DNA of 64,000 nt from contig OY747716.1 of assembly GCA_963556495.2 (NCBI GenBank), positions 14,972,040-15,036,039 on the forward strand, in the 5' to 3' direction. Each line of letters starts with the position of its first letter. Positions within the stretch are counted from its first letter, which is position 1. Made by a program: the position numbers and the translations under genes. Below are positions 33,514 through 45,423 of this stretch, in pieces. Source of the DNA: Valencia hispanica (lineage: Eukaryota > Chordata > Actinopteri > Cyprinodontiformes > Valenciidae). The notes below the pieces were generated by a model. The model was not told the origin of the DNA and made no database searches. It worked only from the letters and a program-made list of their open reading frames with translations.

Positions 33514-33696
33514 GTGGTTACTATGGCTCAGTAGGTAGTGTAGTGGTTTTGTAATCAGAGGATCGTAAGTTCAGTTCCAGCTTCCACATGTTAATGTCCC
33601 CCAGGGCAAGGCACTTAACCCCAAGTTGCCTCTGTGTCTGCTGTGAACATGCAGAGAAACTCGGTTTGAAACGGCATTTTCTAGATGCGTTAGCTC
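33514..33696 (+). mobile_element. tRNA-derived SINE
   Basis: Box A (TGGCTCAGTAGG, about 33524) and a box B-like TAAGTTCAGTTCC (about 33567) are spaced as in a tRNA promoter. They are followed by GGCAAGGCACTTAACCCCAA, a shared SINE body block. It is a mobile element, not a tRNA gene: the tRNA-like fold is incomplete and the body is longer. Confidence 0.75.
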
Positions 33697-33706
33697 AATT
33701 AATACT

Positions 33707-34105
33707 GTTTCAATTCAGTTTATTTATATAGTGCCGATTCACAACAGATGTCATCTCAAGGCACTTTACAAGAAAAGTCATTTTAATACAATCATAGAAA
33801 CATTCCAGTTAGTTTAAAGTTTTAGTTAGTTTCCTATTTAAGGAATCCCAGCACATTGCATCGAGTCATTGACTTGAGGTTGCGTCCTGTTGATGCAGAC
33901 TTCCAACCACAGCAATCTCTCAGCAGTCCCTCATACTGAGTAAGCATGTAGCGACAGTAGAGAGGAAAAACTCCCCATTAACAGGAAGAAACCTCTAGCA
34001 GTACCTCGCTCAGTACAAGCAGCCATCTGCCACAACCGTCTCGGGGGTTGAGAAGACAGAGCAGAGACACACAAAGAACAGAAGAGCTGATATAAGAGTA
34101 CTTTC
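33707..34105 (-). mobile_element. LINE-like interspersed repeat, 3' segment (minus copy)
   Basis: The reverse complement of this segment matches 50724-51106 over about 370 bases. Shared blocks, read in the sense direction, include TTTCTTCCTGTTAATGGGGA, ACTGTCGCTACATGCTTACT and GGCACTATATAAATAAACTG. The end near 33707 carries the GAATTGAA-type tail. It is a common fish repeat family, probably the 3' end of a LINE; the clade is not certain. Confidence 0.75.
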
Positions 34106-34549
34106 TATATTAAAGAAAGTAAAAAGTAGGCCAGTAGGCATTTCCAAAGTCCGAATTCAGTTGGACTAAGCCAGTAATTTGGTTTTCTGAAGGATATGCA
34201 GCAATTACCAGCAGGTATTTTTTGTGTTCTAGATGTGACAGCCATCTTCTGTATTCTTTATATTGCTGGTCAAGGGATATATAGTTGTATTTGATAAATT
34301 CACATTTTACTGACATTTTATTTCAGTTATTTCAGTTACTCAGTTCACTAAGTGTTGTCTTTAATCATTTCTTCAAGTTAAATATGACACTTTTCTGCAA
34401 ATAGCTAATGAAAACACATAATTTAAGATTAGAACCAGAAATGTGGGCTAAACAAAAATTAGGTTTAAAACATGCTTAAAGGTTGTTAAGCCTCGTTCGA
34501 AAACATGTATACATTTTCTGAGATGTACCTGTACTTGAGGGATAAAATA
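34106..34549. other. intergenic stretch, nothing recognised
   Basis: AT-rich sequence between two repeat fragments. No feature was recognised. Confidence 0.55.
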
Positions 34550-34975
34550 TAACATACCCATGGTGAAACATGGTGTTGGCAGCATCATGATCTAGGCATA
34601 CTTTTCTTTAGACAGAACTTGCGTTTCGGTCAAGGTGGATACAATCCTGAATGGTTCCAAGTACCAGGCAACCCTGCAGGTGTCTGCCAGAAAGCTGAAA
34701 AAGGAAAAATGATTTAGTTTTTCTGTATCAATGAGTCCAGATGGACAAAAGAATGGCTTCACGGCACAAAAAAAAGAAATACATTTTGGAACAGCCCATG
34801 TGCTGGTCTTAACCTGACACATGGCATGTCTTAAAATGACTGCCGAAAAGAGATGTCCTTATCAGGTAGAGTGTACACTTATTAAAACAGGTTATCACAG
34901 TTTGTATTTTAAATTTCTGTAACGTAATAGATTTGTTTGCTTTTTGTGTGTACAGGATTTGTCAGATTGAAGGTG
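34550..34975 (+). mobile_element. Tc1-like transposon fragment, 3' end (plus)
   Basis: The plus strand reads TGGTGTTGGCAGCATCATGA, then GTCAAGGTGGATACAATCCT, GGTTCCAAGTACCAG and CCAGAAAGCTGAAAA, matching the region before the second catalytic aspartate of a Tc1-like gene. It ends in terminal-repeat sequence GTGTACACTTATTAAAACAG. A stretch of coding sequence is deleted. Confidence 0.7.
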
Positions 34976-35011
34976 GAGTGGTTTTAGTTTTTTCAGTGTA
35001 ATGATAATAAT

Positions 35012-35325
35012 AATAACAATAGCTTGCATTTACATAGGGCTTTTTGAGATCCTCAAAGCACTTTACAACTCCATTTTTCAGTCACTCTCACATTCACACA
35101 CTGGTGGAAGCAAGCTACGATTGTAGCCACAGCTGCCCTGGGGCAGACTGACAGAAGCGAGGCTGCCATTTCACTCCATAGGCCCCTCTGGCCAACACCA
35201 GTAGGCAAGCTAGGTGAAGTGTCTTGCCCAAGGACACAACGACATGTAGCAGGCAGAAGCAGGAATCAAACCCACTATTTCCAGGTAGCAAGCCGACAAC
35301 TCAAAAACTGAGTTACAGCTGCCCT
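35012..35325 (-). mobile_element. tRNA-derived SINE
   Basis: The minus strand starts TAGGGCAGCTGTAACTCAGT (box A) and has GTGGGTTTGATTCCTGC as box B. The block CCTTGGGCAAGACACTTCAC follows, then CAGAGGGGCC and a 3' part AAAGTGCTTTGAGGATCTC. Same layout as 37155-37361. Confidence 0.8.
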
Positions 35326-37154
35326 AAGTGTGGGGGTGTGCACATTTTTTTGGAACCCATGTGGTTTGCCAACACAACTGACAGGAAACTGGAAGAATGC
35401 TGAAAGTTGGGAGTAATGTACTCCTTATATTCCAGTTTGTTTTTACAGGGGTATTTTCTATCTAGAAAAGTGTAAAATCTAGGAGCTGCTATGTTCCACC
35501 CACAACCGAAAGTATGTTGCATGCAAAGGGTGGATTTGGTTCCTTTATCAGACTGTCATTATTTACATAGCTATTATATTTACAAGGACAATATATTTGT
35601 TACTAGGGTTAGTGTTTTAATCAAGATTTAGGTTTAAAGTTGGCTTTATAATTGATACATACTGGTGCTGAATACCACACAGGAATCCCATTGTAATTAT
35701 GTTTATGTCTTATATTATTGTTAATAATAAAGTATTTTTAGTGCATGATGTGCTTAATTTGAGTTACAGTTTATATCTCTGTTATAAGATAGTGTTTGAT
35801 GAATTAGCAACAGGTCCATTTCTAAACTTTTTCACTCATCAGGCTACATAGCTGCAAAAATCTTTGCACAAGAACGTTGTGGGAGCCAATATGCATTACT
35901 TAGCTAAAAATCACAAATCTAGAAAACATTTAGTATTAATGCTGACTAAGCATTATGACCTTACTGCTGTCATACAGTCAGTGCCTACTCACTGGTTTAT
36001 AAATGTTTGCCATGATTACAGTAACTATGAGACTCAGGGGCAGGCACAATTACAGACACGGGAGAAAAGTTTGAATCTCGTTTATTTAGGTTGAATTGAG
36101 AGTGGATGTAAGCAGCGGAGAAGCGGTCCAGGTTCAAACTGTGGAGGAGAGGAGACGGGTTCATATGTTTTTATCTTTTGAGACAGCAGGAGAAACATGG
36201 GAGCATGGAGGTAGGTATCTTACTGTAGGTTTGGAGTTGAAGATCCTGAGGAGGTGAGTCAACCCACGACAGCTGAGATTGGCAGGAGCAGATGAACTGA
36301 GGAAAGTGTCTCTGTTAGTTTTCTAGAATGCAGGGAATATAGTGAGTGTTGGAGGGCAGACAGAGAGATGAGGTTGGAGGAGGGAACGAATTAAGGTAAC
36401 CCCTGGGAGCCAGAATCGGACATTCACGGAGGAAGGTGGCCGACGAGGAAGGAAGAGAGAGAGGTGAGTAAAAGTTTCTTCACAAAACAAAAGTACAAGC
36501 TAGAGGCCTGGCCTGGCCTGATGCGCACACACATTCATGCACACAGCTGTGTGGAAATGACAGTACTTACAAACCACTCTCTCTTCACTCTGTCTCTCTG
36601 TCTCTCTTCATGGGTATACAGCTCTGATTCTCAAAGGCAAGTGTCCTGCCAGTTTTATTTGTGTCTGTGCTCCAACACAGCTGATTCACTTGGGCTACCT
36701 ACCTCCTCAGCATGTAAAGGTTCTGCAGAGGACGGCTAGTTAACTATCATAGGATTCAGGTGTGTTGAATCAGGGAATGAACTAAAATATGTAGGATACA
36801 GGGCCTTGAATAAACTACCTTGACCCAATGTCCGCTGCTAGGCGAAGGCCTAAATGTGGCTTTGATTGAGGCACTGCAGTTCTTTTTTTAAACAGTAGAT
36901 GGAGCTGCAGATAAAAGCTGCCTGTATTCAACAACTGGTAGCAGAAGAAGAATCTAAAGAAGAAGCACAATCCTAAAATAACCCCAACTACAAAGCTTGG
37001 CCTCAGAGTCAACTTTTTTGTCAAATTTTTCCAGGCTAATTTGCCCAGCTAGAAAGTGCCCAATACGCCTGACTACCAGTCAGGCCCTGACTTAAACTGA
37101 ACTAGATAGAGCTGAGTTAGTTTGTGGAAGGTGGAAGGAGTAGAAGAATGTAAA
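35326..37154. other. intergenic stretch, partly repeat-like
   Basis: Mostly unassigned. About 36050-36480 is a purine-rich segment resembling a low-identity interspersed repeat, with no family call. Positions 36655-36765 (GCTCCAACACAGCTGATTCA, GATTCAGGTGTGTTGAATCA) are a fragment of the MITE family complete at 53099-53276. Confidence 0.45.
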
Positions 37155-37361
37155 GGGTCTCCATTTGTATGGCGCTTTTTCAGTCAGTGGACAGAAATTA
37201 GGCTTTCGTACACACAGGCGCCAATGGGCCCTCTGACCACCACCACCAGGCAAGGCAGGTGAAGTGTCATGACCAGGGATACAACGACCGAGACGGAAGG
37301 AGCAGGGGTTAGAACCGGCAAACCACCAGTTGAGGACCACCAACTGAGCCACGGTCGCCCC
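37155..37361 (-). mobile_element. tRNA-derived SINE
   Basis: The minus strand begins GGGGCGACCGTGGCTCAGTT (box A), with GCCGGTTCTAACCCCTGC as box B. A TGGTCATGACACTTCACC block and CAGAGGGCCCATTGG follow, and the 3' part ends AAGCGCCATACAAATGGAGA. It is mobile, not a tRNA gene. Confidence 0.82.
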
Positions 37362-37989
37362 AAAAGAAAAGAGTTTGTAAACAAGAATTAGGAGAATGAG
37401 TGTGGTGGGAAGATGTCTAATTGAAAAAAAACCTTAAAAAGAACGTGTTTAAGGGCCAGCTGGAAGAACAACTCAAAAAAGAGAAGCTTTATCTAACCTT
37501 TGGCAGACACTGAGTGCTGAAACAAATGAATCTGTCCGGCCCCTGGGCTGGACACTGACATGTTGACTGACTACATTGCTGGAAAACTACAAAAAGAGGC
37601 GGAACATTCTGCAATGACAAGTGATAGAACATTTTTTTAAATATTGATTTTAAGCAACTAATCTGTAAACAGCTCTAGTGTTCATTCCCAGGCTTCATAA
37701 ATATGATTTGGTGTTATTATTTGTTTTGCTTCCCTTCAAAGTTTTACGACATTGTTTGCTTTTTATAACAATAAGTCAATTAACCTGTTTGTGATTGTGG
37801 TTGAGCTACTCTGCAGCTATTTAATCTGTTCAATGTTCAGTCCTGTCAGTGAGGGCGCAAATATTTCAATGCACACGGGATGGATGAATGGGCTTGTTCA
37901 CACTGGGCTCTTTATCTCAAAGACAAACTGTTAAAACCATTGTTATTACAGCTGAGAATATATTTGGAAACAGTTGGAATTACAAAGCT
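37362..37989. other. intergenic stretch, nothing recognised
   Basis: About 630 bases with no recognised repeat or coding sequence. Confidence 0.55.
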
Positions 37990-39600
37990 ATGAAAAGTGT
38001 TTTTTGACCAATTTCTTAAGTTTACACTTTTTTGTCACACTTAAATGTTTCGAACAGTCAAACTAATCTTAAAATTTGAAAAAGAGAAACTGATAAGGAT
38101 TTTATGTATTAGGAGACAAAGCTAACCTAACCGACCTGGCCCTATGTCAAAGTGTAACTGCTCCCTCACCCTAATAACTGGTGCCATCCTTTGTCAACAA
38201 CAACTACCATAAAGGGTTTGTGATAACTGGCAATCAGTCTTTACATTGCTACGGAGGGATTTTAGGCCACTCTTCTATGTAGCACTTTTTTATTTCAAAC
38301 ACATTGGATGGTTTTGGAGCACAGTCATCTTGTTTGAGATCATGCCACATCATGTCAGTCAGATATATGTCTGGACTTTGATTAGACCACTCCAAAGCCA
38401 TTTTTGTCTTGGAACCATTCAGAGGGGGACTTGCAAGTGACCTCTGGCACATTGTGCTGCTGCATAACCTAAGTATGCTTGAGCCTAAGGTCATAAAACG
38501 ATGATCGGATATCATCAGGCTCTTCTAATAGGGAGCAGAATTCATGGTACCATTGGTTATGGAAAAGTCTACCAATTTCTGAGCAGCAAAGCAGCCCAGA
38601 ACATTATACTACCACCACCATGTTTGACTGTTGAGATTATTTTTTTTCTAAAATGGTATGCTAGTTTTATGCCAGATGTAACAGGAACAAATACTTTTCT
38701 CAAGACTGACTTTTCGTCTCCTGGGTCCACTAAATATTTTCCCAAAAGTCTTGGAGATCAAGGTGTTTTCTGACAGTTGTGAAATATGGAGATGTGAATT
38801 GTAAGATTATGTTCCTCTGGTTCAACAGTCCTGGGAATATTAGCCAGCCTCCCATGTATTCTCTATGTTTGGATAATTGCTCTCACTGTTTTGCTGGAGT
38901 CCCAATGCTCTAGAAATTATTTTGTAACCCTGTCAGACTGATAGAGATCAACGGATTGCATTAGATCAGGACATGATGTGTTGCTGAGAATTTAACATGC
39001 TTCATGCTCTCAGACATCTTCGGTTTGCGTGATTTCCTACTTCTTCAGGTCTGGCACTGACAAGACCTAGTGGTGTTGGTAGTAAAATTTAAATCAGGTT
39101 TTAAAAAAATGCCACATTTTGGGACAAAATTGCCACACAGAGGCACAATTGTTAGCACTGTTGCCTTGAAGCAAGAATGTCCTGGGTTTGAATCCCAGCC
39201 TGGGCTCCTTCTGCATGTTGTTTGCATGCATAGGTTCTATCCAAGTACTCTAGCTTTCTCCCACAGTCCAAAAGCATGAATGTTAGGTTTATTTGTCTTT
39301 CTAAAGATTGACCTTAAGTGTGAGTGTGTGCATACATGGTTGTTTGTCCTGTGTGTCACTATGTTGCCCTGCCATGGACTGGCGACCTGTCCAGGGTGTA
39401 CCCCACCTCTTGGTTGATGACTGCAAGGATAAGCGGTATAGATGATGGATGGGTAGTTAACTAATCACTAATTTAACAAGGGAGCAATTACTTCCTCATA
39501 GTCGCTTAAGAAATGAAACCATCATTTGAGTACTGCATTTTGTATTTACTCAGGTTTTGTTTTTCTGATGTTAAAATATGTTTTTGATGAAAAGAAACAA
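37990..39600 (-). mobile_element. Tc1-like transposon split by a SINE
   Basis: The plus strand shows the complement of a Tc1-like family from end to end: TTTGTCACACTTAAATGTTT, CTAATAACTGGTGCCATCCT, GATTAGACCACTCCAAAGCC, CATTCAGAGGGGGACTTGCA, CAGCCCAGAACATTATACTA and CCCAAAAGTCTTGGAGATCA, then after an interruption TTTAACAAGGGAGCAATTAC and ACTGCATTTTGTATTTACTC. The interruption is the SINE at 39139-39452. The transposase frame is broken many times. It belongs to the same family as the fragment at 16262-16605. Confidence 0.85.
39139..39452 (+). mobile_element. tRNA-derived SINE inside the Tc1-like element
   Basis: The head has box A-like TTGTTAGCACTGTTGCC and box B GGGTTTGAATCCCAG. The body reads TCTCCCACAGTCCAAAAGCA, ATGGACTGGCGACCTGTCCA, GGGTGTACCCCACC and AAGCGGTATAGATGATGGAT. 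Nearly complete. Related copies lie at 22475, 39601, 45796 and 49131, with a fragment at 21669. Confidence 0.85.
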
Positions 39601-39736
39601 AGCACTGTTGCCTTGCAGCAAGACGTTCCTGGGTTTGAATCCTGGCCTGGAGTCTTTCTGTGTGGAGTTTGCATGTTCTCCTTGTGATTATAGTTTAATT
39701 GCTCTCTCTATATCGTCTTGAGGTGAATGCATGTGT

Positions 39737-39782
<46 letters not shown>

Positions 39783-39904
39783 ATAGTTGCTTGTCCCAAC
39801 TGTCTCTGTGTTTGCCCCACTTCTCGCATTATGACTGCTGAAGATAGGCAACAGTTCCCCTGCATCTCCTCAAAGATAAGCAGGTATAGACAATGGATGG
39901 ATGG
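39601..39904 (+). mobile_element. tRNA-derived SINE (second copy) with (GT)n expansion
   Basis: The head CACTGTTGCCTTGCAGCAAG and box B GGGTTTGAATCCTGG are followed by GTGTGGAGTTTGCATGTTCT. A GT microsatellite (39741-39781) replaces part of the body, and the end reads AGACAATGGATGGATGG. It starts at the right edge of the Tc1-like element. Confidence 0.85.
39741..39781. repeat. (GT)n microsatellite
   Basis: About 20 uninterrupted GT units lie inside the SINE copy. It probably grew from the GTGTGTG-rich part of the SINE body. Confidence 0.97.
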
Positions 39905-40927
39905 AAGTGAAACATTTACAGTAAGTGTGGGGAAAAAAAGCAAAAACAGAAAAAATCTGTAAGAGAGAAAAAATATGTTCCACAGTGTCTGATTAAACAG
40001 CTGTGCCTAAACAGAATTTTGTAATGTATGAATTCTGGAACACTCAGATATGTAAAAAAAAGAAGAAGAAAACCCCCTTAGCTTTTGTCTAAGCTCAATC
40101 ATTAAAAGCAGTTTAATGGCATGGGTTCTAGCCTCAGGATAAAACCACCAGAATCTAATTTGATTACCATATGATTAACCTTATCATCTCTACCCAACAC
40201 TTCTGTTATTGTTGATCGTTTTCTCATTCTAGTGATTGAGGTCCAGCTGTTCATCTCCATTCGCCAGTTTCTCAAAAAAACAACCAAAACTTGATTAAAT
40301 GAGCTCTTAACAAAAAGCGTTTGCCACATCATTTTTATCAAAGAAGAACCAGATATTTGAAGCAATCATATCTGTTTTCAGACATTTATTATTTGGTAAT
40401 AAACTTCTTTTTTTTTTAATGCAAGAAATGCAGTCTTTTGACTGCGGTTGTAGTTCAAGATTTGGTCAAAGCCTTCTCTGTAAGAGAAACTGAGTTGCCA
40501 CAGAATCCCATGTTTGATAAACTTTTTATATTCCTCACACACATATTTCAGGATTTGTGGACAGGATCACGTCCTGTGGAGGCAGAGGAATTGTGCCAAA
40601 GGGGGGAGAATGAGAGCTTGACTCAGCTAGACTAAACAAGGACGATTTAAAAACATCCTAACATGATGTGGAATTTCCAGCTTTGTGGTGAGAATTTAGA
40701 GTTGACCCTACGTGGTTTCCACTTCACACAACTTCGCTGTTCAGCTTCAGTTATCTCAGCCTGAAATGAGCTGACCACAAGCTTATACAAGAAATTTAGG
40801 CAAGACGTGGCTCACTGGCCATGAGGACAGGCACACATCTGTAAACAGTAAAATCCCAACAGTTAGCTCCTATCAACATCAATGTCAATATCTTTGGAAT
40901 GGCGTCCTTTGTTTTTCTAATACTTCC
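39905..40927. other. intergenic stretch, nothing firmly recognised
   Basis: About 1 kb with no recognised gene. Small frames at 40102-40365 and 40438-40635 have no known domain. Confidence 0.5.
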
Positions 40928-41990
40928 TTTACCAAAAGTTTTCATACCCCTTGTGCGTTTCTACATTGGGTCATGTTATGACTGCAAACCTGAGTGTAGC
41001 CTAAATACTATGATTATAATGCTATAATTGTATCTGATAGGGAATAACAGAGAGGTTGAAGTAGGATGAGACATGGTTTCAAAATGTTATAAACAGGACA
41101 ATCTGAAAACTGTGTTGTGCATTTGTGTTCAGCCTCCTTGATTCAACACTTCTGCAAGTTTTTTGCGTTGTGTGTCAAACTTCAATTCATCTTCTTCCAC
41201 AACTGTCGTGGATTTAGCTTCATCTTTTCATCAACTCTGACCAGCTTCCTTGTTTCTGCCAAATAATGGCACCCCCAGAACATGATGCTCCCACCACTAT
41301 GCTTAATGGTAGGCATAGTGTGTTTAGGGGGATTGCACAGTAGTAATTTGACACCACTAATAGTGTTTTGCATGTTGCCCAAAAGGTTTCATTATAGTCT
41401 CATCTGACCAGAGCACTGTCTGCCTCAAGTTTGCTACATCCCCTGTGGTACTAAATGTAGCAGCAAACTGCAAACAGGTACCCTTATTCGTTTCTTCTAA
41501 CAATGGCTTTCTTTTTACCACTATTCCAAAGAGTGTCAGATTTGTGCAGTGCACAACCAACTGAGCTGTTTCCCTGAAAAATAATTCCACCTGATGTTCA
41601 CTTCCTTTGGATATCATGGGCCTAATGGCTGCTTTTCTGATTAATGCTAACCTAGCATTAAAATATCCCCGTTGCTTAATCGCTGACCTGCCTGCTGTGT
41701 TCCCTGGTTTTCATGATGCTGTTTGTTCAATAATATTCTTTAACAAACCTCTGAAGTGTTCACTTAACACCTAGCTTCTAACTGAGGTTAATAATACACC
41801 AAATTGGACAGGTGCCAATTAGTCATGTCAGATTTTATTTTGAGGTATCAGAGTAAAGGGGACTAAATCCAAATGCATGCCATATTTATTTGACATTGTG
41901 TGTGTAAGAAAGTTTGAAAAGAGGGATTCCTTTCATACTCTATTTTATAATTTTCCACCACTTTTACATTTGAGCTACTTTCAACAACTT
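40928..41990 (-). mobile_element. Tc1-like transposon, decayed
   Basis: The left end reads CAAAAGTTTTCATACCCCTT and continues with terminal-repeat-like sequence. Complementary-strand landmarks follow: GAACATGATGCTCCCACCAC, GTCTCATCTGACCAGAGCAC, AACAATGGCTTTCTTTTTAC, TTAACAAACCTCTGAAGTGT and GAGGTATCAGAGTAAAGGGG. The order places the transposase on the minus strand. It is related to 24058-25075 and 47655-48461, with frames broken throughout. Confidence 0.82.
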
Positions 41991-42546
41991 GCAAAGTCTC
42001 TTTGGGTCTTGCTGGTGTAAGGATCTGAAGATGCTTGACTCTTTGTCTATAGTTTTATTGAAATAAAGAGAAGGCGGAATCTAGAACATACAAAGTGAAA
42101 CAACTCGTTTGTACCTTGCACTCCGTGTAGGTGGCAGTCACTTCTTTCTGTGTTTAACTAAGACCTTACTTATTTGACACAAACAAGGAAGGAAGTGAAT
42201 TTCCTGTTTTCTAGAAAACAAGTTGCAACTGTAGGATGTTTGGTTGGTCTTTCAGAACACAGGTCCATTGAGGTGTTCACATTCAATGACCATGGACATG
42301 AATGCCATACTTATTTTGGGCTTTGATGGTGCATTTGAACTGTTTTTTCCCCCCCAGATAAGAATGATTGTACAAATTCAGGGATTTTTTAAAAACAATC
42401 ATTGGGTGCACAATAATTTATTTTGGATTTCATTTATCCGCCCAAGATCAAAATTGTACATAAAATTTCATATTTATAAACACACGCCCCATATTTGCAA
42501 TTAAATGACCATAGTGACACTTGTTGCCATCAATAAGCTTCTAGCC
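41991..42546. other. intergenic stretch, nothing recognised
   Basis: No repeat family or coding sequence was recognised. Confidence 0.55.
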
Positions 42547-42549
42547 TAA

Positions 42550-42954
42550 CCCCTGCTTTCCACTGGACGCATGAGTGGTACGTAACGTCATAGACGTATT
42601 TTACTCACAAATTCAGCAGAGTATAACTTAAAGTGTAGTATGCAGGGGGGAAATATAATTCTATGTTAGTAAGCAGCATAAACTCACCATCCAATTGAGT
42701 CCTGGTGTTACAGGTGGTCATGTTTTGTTTTGTTTTTTTCACAGTTAAGCTGACGGAAATCTGCAAGTGTCTTTTATTTTGAAATTTTGGGCTATTTTAC
42801 ACTGCTTCTGTGCCTGATTTCCTGATCTAAACTGCTGAGATTGACTCGTTTTATAAGCGTAGAGTGGTTCCGTTGACTTTAATGGCGGCTATCAGCTGCT
42901 TATTACGCTTCGCAGACGTTATGCGCCGCTTACGCATCCGGTGGAAAGCAGGGG
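42550..42954. mobile_element. PIF/Harbinger-like MITE with TAA duplication
   Basis: The 405-bp element starts CCCCTGCTTTCCACTGGACG and ends with the near-perfect reverse complement (CGCATCCGGTGGAAAGCAGG then GG). It is bounded on both sides by TAA (42547-42549 and 42955-42957). A 3-bp TAA duplication is typical of PIF/Harbinger. There is no coding capacity. Confidence 0.9.
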
Positions 42955-42957
42955 TAA

Positions 42958-43320
42958 GAACTAGCATAAATCTGGCTGTATATTTCACCACTCTTCTTGG
43001 CAAATTGATTGATTGATGATTCTGTTAAGGTTGGAGCCTTCAAAGAGTTTAATGTTAGCTTCCTTTTTCAATTCATTAAGCTTTTAGAATGTGTTCAATT
43101 TTATGCATCTGACCAAATCTATCACCCTCAGATAAAAGGAATTTAGTTAGGATGACCCAAACCCAAAGAGTCAAGCTGATTATTAACTTGAAGTTGCTTG
43201 AATACCTCTGCCATCATCCACAGTAAATCAAATGTAACAACATCAACATGGATTGAGAACAAAAGAGCCCCTACTCCATAATCAACACTTTCAAGATTGA
43301 GTGAAACTTGAAATCAGAAA
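42958..43320. other. intergenic stretch, nothing recognised
   Basis: About 360 bases with no recognised feature. Confidence 0.55.
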
Positions 43321-43640
43321 AGTTAAAGTTTGAGCTATTTGGTCACAGTGATGATAGAAATGTTTGGAGGAGTCATTGTAAGGCAAACCCAAGAACACAG
43401 TACCAACTGTGAAGGATAATGGTGGTTGCAGCATGCTGAGGATCCATATTGCTGTCAGTCGAACTGGTGCATTGCACAAGGTGGAAATACCACCAAACTA
43501 TTTCACTTCATCTACGGATGAGCAGCTACATGATTGAAACTTGGACACAATTGGGTGTTCCAAGAGGCAGGCCTCTCACACATGCATTAAAACTGGCTTT
43601 GAAACGATAAAGCAGGCTAGCTTCGGGAATAGCAGCAACC
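43321..43640 (+). mobile_element. Tc1-like transposon fragment (central part)
   Basis: The plus strand reads AGTTAAAGTTTGAGCTATTT, AATGTTTGGAGGAGTCATTG, ATGGTGGTTGCAGCATGCTG, GGACACAATTGGGTGTTCCA and AACGATAAAGCAGGCTAGC. This follows a Tc1-like gene between the first and second catalytic aspartates and beyond. Decayed, with both ends missing. Confidence 0.65.
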
Positions 43641-45116
43641 TCAATCACGTTGAATATATTAATATTATGGAAAACAGAGTCCAAACTTGTTACTGGAAAT
43701 GTATATAAGGTCCATACCTGTCACACTTTCATATCAGCATGCACCACACGGATATGTCATTGTACATGTTAATTTACAGGGCACTCTAATTGCCCCTAAC
43801 TTTGACAGTAAAACTTTCTATGCACTTTCTAAAACAAGGTCTGTTGTTTTCTTTGTATCAGAAGGTGTTCTCTGACTCTTCAAATGTCTTTGTCATGCTC
43901 AGTTTCCAGGCAACTGAAGGGCATGGTGATGAGAAAAGCAGAACATAATACAGGGCTGGCGTTGCTGCAGCAGGAACTTGACAAGTTTAATGAAGACAGG
44001 CAGGGAAACAAAGAGGAGAGACAGAGAAAAAGCCGGCAATGACTGTGGGTCAAATGAATGAGAAGAGAGTGGAGGAGTAGGAGCACAGCAGCAGCTCACA
44101 GAAGGCTTCCAAGCTCCCACAAATTGAAGCAAAAAAGACCAAAGCCTGCCCTTGATATATGTGGCAATAAAGTTGTTAAAGGCCTCAAAGGCATTTTACT
44201 TCAGGGGGTGATTCAACAAAATGACCTCACTTGGTTATGATGCTGCTTTGGAGTGGCCCCCTACCGCCTGAACCCACAACTCTCCCAAAGATCCTCTGAT
44301 ATCAGCACATGAGAAATGTTTCTCTTGGCTCGACTTGGCTGTGCACCCAAGCACGCAGAATTTATTTGGGGTTTGCAGTGTGGGGTTTTGTGAGCCAGAC
44401 CGGTTAGAGCGCCAGGTGGGTTTTTGAGGGTTCCAACTCAGAAATGGGATCATTCAATAAGATGTTTGCGGATTCGTGCACATACTTGGAATATTTAGTG
44501 CTGGACCCACTGGGTCCCTTTCCTTCCACCAACACTCGATATTACGAGATTTCATGGCTGAGGGATCCACAAAAGATCATGTTTATTGTGAACAGGTCAT
44601 GGCTACTTCTTCTCAACCCGTTAGCCCGTCCTCAACACAAATACTTTCAGCTGCCCCTGTAAAATGCAGAGCCAAACATGTCAAACCAAAGCAGGACTAT
44701 AATTGCTCGAAAGGCCAAATCGAGGATCAAGGCTCAACTTCCTCAAACATAACCAGGAAAAATCTCTCAGAAAACATAAAAACAACTTATATTTAAGCAC
44801 AAACACAAAACCAGAGCAAGAGACCTGATTCAATAAATACAGAGAAGCAATCCAGCTGGAGGTTTGAAATAAACAGCTTGTGGTAAATATTACTACTTGG
44901 CTCAAAGCTGAAAACGTCCAGCTGTACTCATGCAGTGTTCCTGCCTACTTCCTTCTACTTGGCTCTCTTTAGCTCCTCCACCACGCCAGCGCCCCCCTTT
45001 GTCTCTGAGATCAGAAAGTATCTCCTCACTTCCTGAAATGTTGAAGACAGAAGACATGAACACAGATGTTGACCAGTATGGATGTATGATGAGATTATTT
45101 TGACTAATAAATATGT
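43641..45116. other. intergenic stretch, nothing recognised
   Basis: About 1.5 kb without a recognised repeat family. Open frames at 43880-44132 (minus) and 44476-44796 (plus) show no known domains. Confidence 0.5.
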
Positions 45117-45205
45117 ATTTAAACTAAGGCTGTCAAAATGTACGCATTAATGCAGCTCGATTAATTTGTAGAATTAATACAATTAATTTTTTAACGCGTT
45201 GAGTT

Positions 45206-45337
45206 ATGCACAGAATGACCCGCCCTGTTTTCCCACAATTCAACCCGCTCAGCATTCAGTGCTCAACACATAAACAGCAGGCCAGTGCATCCCCGGTTCC
45301 ATGTGAACGTCTCTTCTCAGTCGCAGGCCATATAGAA
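45206..45337 (+). pseudogene. hAT transposase C-terminal (dimerisation) fragment
   Basis: The frame starting at 45206 contains QASASPVPCERLFSVAGHIE at about 45278-45337. This matches the hAT C-terminal dimerisation signature (PATSxPSERLFSxAGHI). The frame ends at 45460 without the remaining part of that domain, so only a fragment of a transposase is present. Confidence 0.7.
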
Positions 45338-45423
45338 CGATTATCTGTCTACGTCACTCCCAGCTCTGCTGCCCATGTCATCTGCAGAAACACATACCCC
45401 ATACATTCAGGGAGACTCGATCA

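Noticed and set aside
33514..33696. Possible tRNA gene from box A and box B matches
   Set aside because: The boxes belong to a SINE: the tRNA fold is incomplete, the body continues with the shared SINE block, and similar elements occur elsewhere in the window.
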